Of a DNA stretch of 35,248 nucleotides, positions 31,357 through 35,248 are shown piece after piece. The stretch is from Candidatus Melainabacteria bacterium GWF2_37_15 (lineage in GTDB: Bacteria; Cyanobacteriota; Vampirovibrionia; Gastranaerophilales; UBA9971): contig MFRL01000019.1 of assembly GCA_001784565.1 (NCBI GenBank), forward strand, positions 1 through 35,248, written 5' to 3'. The notes under the pieces were generated by a model that saw only the letters and a program-made list of their open reading frames with translations, was not told the DNA's origin and did not search any database. The position numbers were made by a program, and so were the translations under genes. Every line of letters begins with the position of its first letter. Position 1 is the stretch's first letter.

Positions 31357-31909
31357 ATTTTGTTAACTTAGAATTTAAAACTTTAAAAAGCTCTTGCAAT
31401 TCCTCTGATAAATCAGCTTCACTTTTTATGCAGCCTGCTAATATTTGAGCAAATTCAGCTTTTTTAAATGTGCCGAAACCTTTTATCCTGAATAAATCTG
31501 TTAAAATTTGAGCTTTTCCAGTTTTGCCTGTTACGTCGGAAATGGTTATATTGCCCAGGAGCCCATAATGTTTATTTATGGCCTTGCAAATAAGCTTGTC
31601 CGGCAGGATGTCCTCGAATTCGCCTTTTGAGATGGCATAAATGTCATCCGTGCTTCTTAAAAAATGTCTGTTTGATTCGATCAAATTTGCTGCATCAGAA
31701 TCAAAAATCATAAAAATTGGTAAATTTATTTCTTGTGATAATTTGTGATAAAGCCTCCATAGCCGGTTTTTTCCGCCGGAGGATATTACTTTTATTCCAT
31801 TTTCACTAAAATCAATGCCTGCAACTTTTGAAAAAGCAGGCAGCAAAATTTTTTCCGTTACACCTTCTGCCAGAATAATTAAATTAATATTTTGGATATT
31901 TTTTAGCAA
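31355..31909 (-). CDS. Stand-alone OLD-type TOPRIM domain protein
   Basis: The 184-residue protein begins at TTG 31909 (AAAGG nine bases upstream). Residues 10-95 match the TOPRIM fold of OLD-family nucleases: LIILAEGVTEKILLPAFSKV carries the first acidic residue, VISSGGKNRL follows, and LPIFMIFDSDAANLIES carries the Asp pair. The C-terminal half (about 110-184) is helical and ends in a charged tail. The ABC ATPase of full OLD proteins is missing from this gene and from its neighbours. The family acts as metal-dependent nucleases in phage conflict and DNA repair. Here cleavage activity is inferred. It is divergent from the papain-like gene across a shared promoter. Confidence 0.7.
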   Translation of the reverse strand: MLKNIQNINLIILAEGVTEKILLPAFSKVAGIDFSENGIKVISSGGKNRLWRLYHKLSQEINLPIFMIFDSDAANLIESNRHFLRSTDDIYAISKGEFEDILPDKLICKAINKHYGLLGNITISDVTGKTGKAQILTDLFRIKGFGTFKKAEFAQILAGCIKSEADLSEELQELFKVLNSKLTK

Positions 31910-31930
31910 ATTTTGGAACCTTTGGGTTTT

Positions 31931-31940
31931 TATAATTATA
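31931..31940. promoter_or_regulatory. Palindromic bidirectional -10 element TATAATTATA
   Basis: The perfect palindrome reads TATAAT on both strands. On minus it is preceded by TGC, an extended -10. Transcripts starting about seven bases beyond each box would have leaders of about 19 bases, each containing a ribosome-binding site (AAAGG for the TOPRIM gene, AGGA for the papain-like gene). No good -35 is seen. Confidence 0.65.
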
Positions 31941-31961
31941 GCAGGGAAGAAGTCAGGAAAA

Positions 31962-33242
31962 ATGAACGAATTTTTTAATAGTTATATTGAAACTCGTATG
32001 AGAAACGCTCAGGGCAATGCTCTAACTACTAGCGCACCCGTTAATAATTATATCAATAAAACAAATCCTCTTCCTGTTCCGGCGAAAAGCGTGCTGGATT
32101 ATGGAAACCCTGCTTATAACCAGCTTGCAGTTAAGAATGATGCGCAACTTATTGCAAAACTTAATGAAAATCTTGATCCTGAAGGAAAAATCCTGCTGCA
32201 TAACCTTTTAAATACTAAAAAATTGTATTCCAGAGATTCCACTGACGGTTCTTCCACGCTTGAAAACCTGTATAAGATTGTAAATGAACCAAGAGTGCCT
32301 GTTTTAAATCCTAAAAACATTCTGAAAGAAACGCTAAAAACCCTGGCTGACCCTTATATAATTACACAAAACTTTGGAAAAATTCCTGAAAATATGATGC
32401 TTCCTGGTTCAGGATATGAGAATTTCTTTAAAGGACATACCTGTTCTGCGGCGAGCATAGAATTCAGCCTTGCTGACAGAAAGCCTGCTGAGTTTGTAAG
32501 ATATATAGAAGGGCTATCAAGTCCGCAAAAAAGCGTTAAGACAAGATTAAAGTATGCTGATCTTTTGCCCAGTATGATTGAAGCGGTCGGTGCACTGTCA
32601 CAACAAAATGTTGAGTTTAAACCTATAGACTGGCAAAATGTTGAAGTGACCATAAGACCTGACGAAAACGCATATTTAAGGGCTGATGTTCAGGAAGATC
32701 ATAGAATCCCGAATTCAAGGTCAATGATTGACGTGCTTATGCAGTCGGCTTTTATGCAATTGGGAAGTCATGGCACTTATGATTCCTTGACAGATGAAAG
32801 GTCTAAGGATACAGGCGATGGAAAAGGGTTAAACCAGTTTGAAATTGCGTTTGTTGAATCTATTGTGGACAGCAGAAGCAGAAAAGTTCCGGTAGTCTAT
32901 ATGGAACTGGATAATGATGCGACTAAAATACTTAAATATAACTATGATCCTGCAACCACTAAAAAGCAGCTCCTGGACTCCCTGAACAGTGGGAATAATA
33001 TAATTACCGGTTTTCTTACAAATCTGGATAGCCAGAATAATTTAATTACTCCTGACGGGCATGAGATACTTTTGACCGGTTATAAATATGATAAAGACGG
33101 CAAACTCTGGTTTAAATATAACGATACGGACGATGGAAATTACTTTGCGCCTTCTTGGATAGAGGCAGACCCCTTTATTCCAACCATTCACCACGCAAAT
33201 GTTCCGGAAAGTGTATTAGGACAAGAATTTAAACAGTTCTGA
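31962..33242 (+). CDS. Papain-like (C39/transglutaminase-style) cysteine-protease-like protein, unconfirmed
   Basis: The 426-residue protein starts at ATG 31962 with AGGA in front; longer in-frame starts upstream would run into the promoter and TOPRIM gene. A catalytic-type Cys161 lies in GHTCSAASIEF, comparable to the C-x-x-A-S motif of C39-like peptidases. His367 lies in PDGHEILLTGYKYD, followed by WFKYNDTDDG, which offers N387 or D388. This His-x-x-x-x-x-G-Y then Asn/Asp layout is typical of papain-like folds. The first 150 residues are a polar, family-free region. No signal peptide or membrane helix is seen. The assignment rests on motif pattern alone. It converges on mnmA with a 14-base overlap. 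Confidence 0.6.
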   Translation: MNEFFNSYIETRMRNAQGNALTTSAPVNNYINKTNPLPVPAKSVLDYGNPAYNQLAVKNDAQLIAKLNENLDPEGKILLHNLLNTKKLYSRDSTDGSSTLENLYKIVNEPRVPVLNPKNILKETLKTLADPYIITQNFGKIPENMMLPGSGYENFFKGHTCSAASIEFSLADRKPAEFVRYIEGLSSPQKSVKTRLKYADLLPSMIEAVGALSQQNVEFKPIDWQNVEVTIRPDENAYLRADVQEDHRIPNSRSMIDVLMQSAFMQLGSHGTYDSLTDERSKDTGDGKGLNQFEIAFVESIVDSRSRKVPVVYMELDNDATKILKYNYDPATTKKQLLDSLNSGNNIITGFLTNLDSQNNLITPDGHEILLTGYKYDKDGKLWFKYNDTDDGNYFAPSWIEADPFIPTIHHANVPESVLGQEFKQF

Positions 33243-34248
33243 TTATCCCCCCGCCAATTACATATTCATTGTCCATATCATAAAATACTGCTGCCTGACC
33301 CGGAGTAATTGCTGATTTTGGTTCTTTAAATTTTACATGACCTGTCCTGCTTATGGTTGCCTCCTGCGCCGGGGAATTATACCTGATTTTTACCATTACA
33401 TTTTCTGTAAAATCCTGCTGCCAGTTGACATTCTCCACTGTAAATTCACTGCTTAAAAGATCCTCTTTGCCTCCAACTATAACTTTATTTTCCTTATGAT
33501 CGGTGGATATTACATACAAAGGTTCAGGAGCAGCAATACATATGCCTTTTCGCTGTCCTATGGTGTAATTAAACGTACCCCTGTGCATTCCCAGTACTTT
33601 GCCAGTTTTATAGTGAATTATTTCGCCTGATTTTTCCCCGAATTTGTTTGTTAAGTAGGATTGAGTAGTTGCTGGCGGTTCAATAAAGCATACATCCTGA
33701 CTTTCCTTGTTGTTTGCAGAAGTAAGGTTATTTTTTTTCGCAATTTCTTTAACTTCAGCCTTGTTTAATTCCCCCAGAGGGAATATAGTCCTTGCTAAAT
33801 CTTCTTGTGTCAGTGCGAATAACATATAGGACTGGTCTTTTTTCAGGTCTTTGGCCCTGTACAACTTGTTATCAATAATTCGCGCATAATGCCCCGTTGC
33901 GTAGAAATCAGCTCCCAGCTCATTAAACACAAACTCAGTCATTTTTCCCCATTTGATTGTTTTATTGCAGAAAACGCAGGGGTTCGGAGTTAAGCCGGTC
34001 ATATAGCTGTTATCAAAGTATTTTACAACCAAATCAGCAAAGCTTTCGCGCAAATCCAGGATTTCATGCCTGATGCCAAGACTATTGCAAACTTTTGCGG
34101 CTTCCTGGACAGCGTTTTCTGAACTCTCAGACATAACACCAGTCAGTCCAATTACTTCATAACCCTGTTTAAGAAGCAAAAGAGAGGTAACACTGCTGTC
34201 AACTCCCCCACTCATTGCTACTACTACTTTATTTTTCTTATAGTTCAT
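33229..34248 (-). CDS. mnmA: tRNA-specific 2-thiouridylase
   Basis: MnmA thiolates U34 of tRNA-Lys, tRNA-Glu and tRNA-Gln. The 339-residue protein has the ATP-pyrophosphatase P-loop MSGGVDSSVTSL at residue 12. NPCVFCNKTIKWGKM contains the catalytic Cys94, ATGHYARI lies near 117, and KDQSYMLFAL lies near 137. The second catalytic Cys187 is in ESQDVCFIE. The C-terminal beta-barrel ends TPGQAAVFYD near 317. All catalytic residues are present. The start overlaps the preceding gene by 11 bases, so it is the last member of a three-gene operon. Confidence 0.97.
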   Translation of the reverse strand: MNYKKNKVVVAMSGGVDSSVTSLLLLKQGYEVIGLTGVMSESSENAVQEAAKVCNSLGIRHEILDLRESFADLVVKYFDNSYMTGLTPNPCVFCNKTIKWGKMTEFVFNELGADFYATGHYARIIDNKLYRAKDLKKDQSYMLFALTQEDLARTIFPLGELNKAEVKEIAKKNNLTSANNKESQDVCFIEPPATTQSYLTNKFGEKSGEIIHYKTGKVLGMHRGTFNYTIGQRKGICIAAPEPLYVISTDHKENKVIVGGKEDLLSSEFTVENVNWQQDFTENVMVKIRYNSPAQEATISRTGHVKFKEPKSAITPGQAAVFYDMDNEYVIGGGIIRTV

Positions 34249-35017
34249 TTATTATATAGTCAATGCCTTCATTTGTGATCTTATACTCAGTAATACCCGT
34301 TGTTCCAAGGTAGTCAGGAATTACTTCAAAATATTCACTAGCAACAGCTTCATGAACTATTGAGTGGTCAATTGCGCTCTTAACATGGGGTACTGCAAGG
34401 GAATTAATATTTTTCAAAGAATATTTTTCCTGAGACTCTCGTTCCTGCAAGTAATATGAAATTATCAACAGGTAATCAAGCTTTGTTTGTGGTTTTTTTA
34501 AGTCAATTAAATCTTCAAGACTGCTAAATTTCAAAGATTTGGAATTTTCTTCCTTCCTGTACAAATTGAGTCTGTTTTTTTCCTCTTCAGGCAGGGAGGC
34601 CAGCTTTTCCTCAAGGATATCATACACTTTGGATTTTTTAGGCAGCGGCTCCTCTGGAGTTTCCAGGTCTTTCTCTTCAGCTTTTTCTTTAGGTTTGGTT
34701 GTATTAACGCTCAATTCTTCTTGGATTTTTTGTTTGATAATCTCCTGGAAGTTGTTTTTTGGTTCAGCTTTAACCTCTTCGAGTTCCTTTTCCGGCTCAA
34801 ATTTTGGAGTTTCAGTTTCATTAATTTGGGCTGGTTTTTCAGGCTCCGGTTGAGGTTCAAGTTTAGGAGTTTTTATTGTTATTTCAGGTCTTTTCGTGTG
34901 CTTACTAAGCTCTTTAAATATTTTATCAAATTCAGTAACAATAAAATATTTATCATCAGAAATTACTTCCAGCTCAACCTTGCCTTTTTTTATTGTAAAG
35001 GTATAGTTGTGTGTCAT
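34238..35017 (-). CDS. Protein of unknown function with N-terminal KKG-V-E motif and winged-helix-like C-terminus
   Basis: The 259-residue cytoplasmic protein has three parts. Residues 4-30 form a short strand-rich motif (YTFTIKKGKVELEVISDD). Residues 40-150 are a Pro/Glu/Lys-rich, disordered linker. Residues 165-259 look globular, with a possible winged helix (LDYLLIISYYLQERESQEKYS, part quoted, then EYFEVIPDYLGTTGITEYKI and TNEGIDYIINEL). The start sits three bases past the 40-residue gene, whose sequence its N-terminus repeats. It ends 11 bases into mnmA. A regulatory or nucleic-acid role is possible but unproven. Confidence 0.7.
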   Translation of the reverse strand: MTHNYTFTIKKGKVELEVISDDKYFIVTEFDKIFKELSKHTKRPEITIKTPKLEPQPEPEKPAQINETETPKFEPEKELEEVKAEPKNNFQEIIKQKIQEELSVNTTKPKEKAEEKDLETPEEPLPKKSKVYDILEEKLASLPEEEKNRLNLYRKEENSKSLKFSSLEDLIDLKKPQTKLDYLLIISYYLQERESQEKYSLKNINSLAVPHVKSAIDHSIVHEAVASEYFEVIPDYLGTTGITEYKITNEGIDYIINEL

Positions 35018-35020
35018 AAA

Positions 35021-35143
35021 TTAAACTTCCTTAAGAAGCGCTTCTCTCCATTTATTCAGCTGTTCTTCAATAAATTTTGAGTCATCTGATTTTAATTCTA
35101 TTTCCACTTCGCCTTTTTTCATTTTAAATACGTATTCTGACAT
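35021..35143 (-). CDS. 40-residue small protein, paralogous to the N-terminus of the next gene
   Basis: The ATG at 35143 has AGAGGAG, a near-perfect ribosome-binding site, seven bases upstream, and a TATAAT lies beyond it. The peptide runs MSEYVFKMKKGEVEIELKSD then DSKFIEEQLNKWREALLKEV. The first half matches residues 3-26 of the downstream protein (YTFTIKKGKVELEVISDDKYFI) in spacing and residue type. It is three bases before that gene and on the same strand. Function is unknown. The paired sequence makes it a credible small gene rather than chance. Confidence 0.7.
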   Translation of the reverse strand: MSEYVFKMKKGEVEIELKSDDSKFIEEQLNKWREALLKEV

Positions 35144-35171
35144 TTTTTCTCTCCTCTAATGGCTTAAATAG

Positions 35172-35177
35172 ATTATA
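35172..35177 (-). promoter_or_regulatory. -10 hexamer TATAAT upstream of the 40-residue gene operon
   Basis: TATAAT on minus at 35177-35172 lies about 28 bases before the ATG at 35143. A start near 35165 would give a leader of about 22 bases with AGAGGAG. No clear -35 is seen at 17 bases. Confidence 0.45.
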
Positions 35178-35248
35178 CTATAAAACGTAAGTTGTTACCT
35201 ATAAAACAATAATATAAAAATAACTAAAAATAGGGCGTGGCCGGCAAA

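Noticed and set aside
1-35248. tRNA, rRNA, CRISPR array, transposase, integrase
   Set aside because: Looked for conserved tRNA and rRNA motifs, regularly spaced direct repeats, and transposase or integrase motifs in the translations; none seen.

Overview
The window is an AT-rich bacterial chromosome segment, densely packed and with many 1-60 base gene overlaps. The gene content indicates a diderm heterotroph: LPS heptose synthesis (gmhA), peptidoglycan recycling (murQ, nagZ), a secretin-based type IV pilus or type II secretion machine, and a SigA-type sigma factor. The style of several lineage-specific proteins, such as a short N-terminal PTFGM segment and Met/Gln/Ser-rich repeats, suggests a non-photosynthetic relative of Cyanobacteria (Melainabacteria/Vampirovibrionia). 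That placement is an inference from memory, not a database result.

Layout. 1-944 is the N-terminal part of an SbcC/Rad50-like ATPase that runs off the left edge. 985-2098 is a DUF4062 gene bracketed by two inverted REP-like palindromes. 2208-4459 holds a crotonase with a zinc ribbon, coupled to pgi. 4595-12373 is one plus-strand operon: PilP-like protein, secretin, assembly ATPase, inner-membrane platform protein, a small unknown protein, a six-helix membrane protein, and miaA. Two perfect GC-rich hairpins close it. 12598-13908 encodes an unusual repeat protein. 13926-19778 is a minus-strand housekeeping run (rpe, rnc, cdsA, frr, pyrH, birA, sigA, rlmB). It meets a divergent uridine kinase/aroH pair across only 14 bases. 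21037-23986 holds small unknown genes, an alpha/beta hydrolase, a gene split by a possible frameshift, murQ and an exported protein. 24052-27472 is recJ-nagZ on minus. 27555-30072 carries an exported TPR-like protein, hom and gmhA. 30029-33242 is a block of three unfamiliar genes: a membrane protein, a stand-alone TOPRIM protein, and a protein with a papain-like Cys/His pattern. 33229-35143 is a minus-strand operon of a 40-residue protein, a larger protein repeating its N-terminal motif, and mnmA.

Most notable signals. (1) A textbook A_AAA_AAG slippery heptamer is followed directly by TGA at 22428-22437 and joins a 21-codon ORF to a 92-codon ORF. (2) A 14-base divergent spacer between rlmB and the kinase carries -10-like boxes placed symmetrically, each 6 bases from its start codon, predicting two leaderless mRNAs. 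(3) A perfectly palindromic -10, TATAATTATA, lies between the TOPRIM and papain-like genes. (4) Inverted REP-like elements flank the DUF4062 gene, and one of them encodes its C-terminus.

No rRNA, tRNA, CRISPR array, transposase or integrase was recognised. No stretch over 300 bases lacks a gene.
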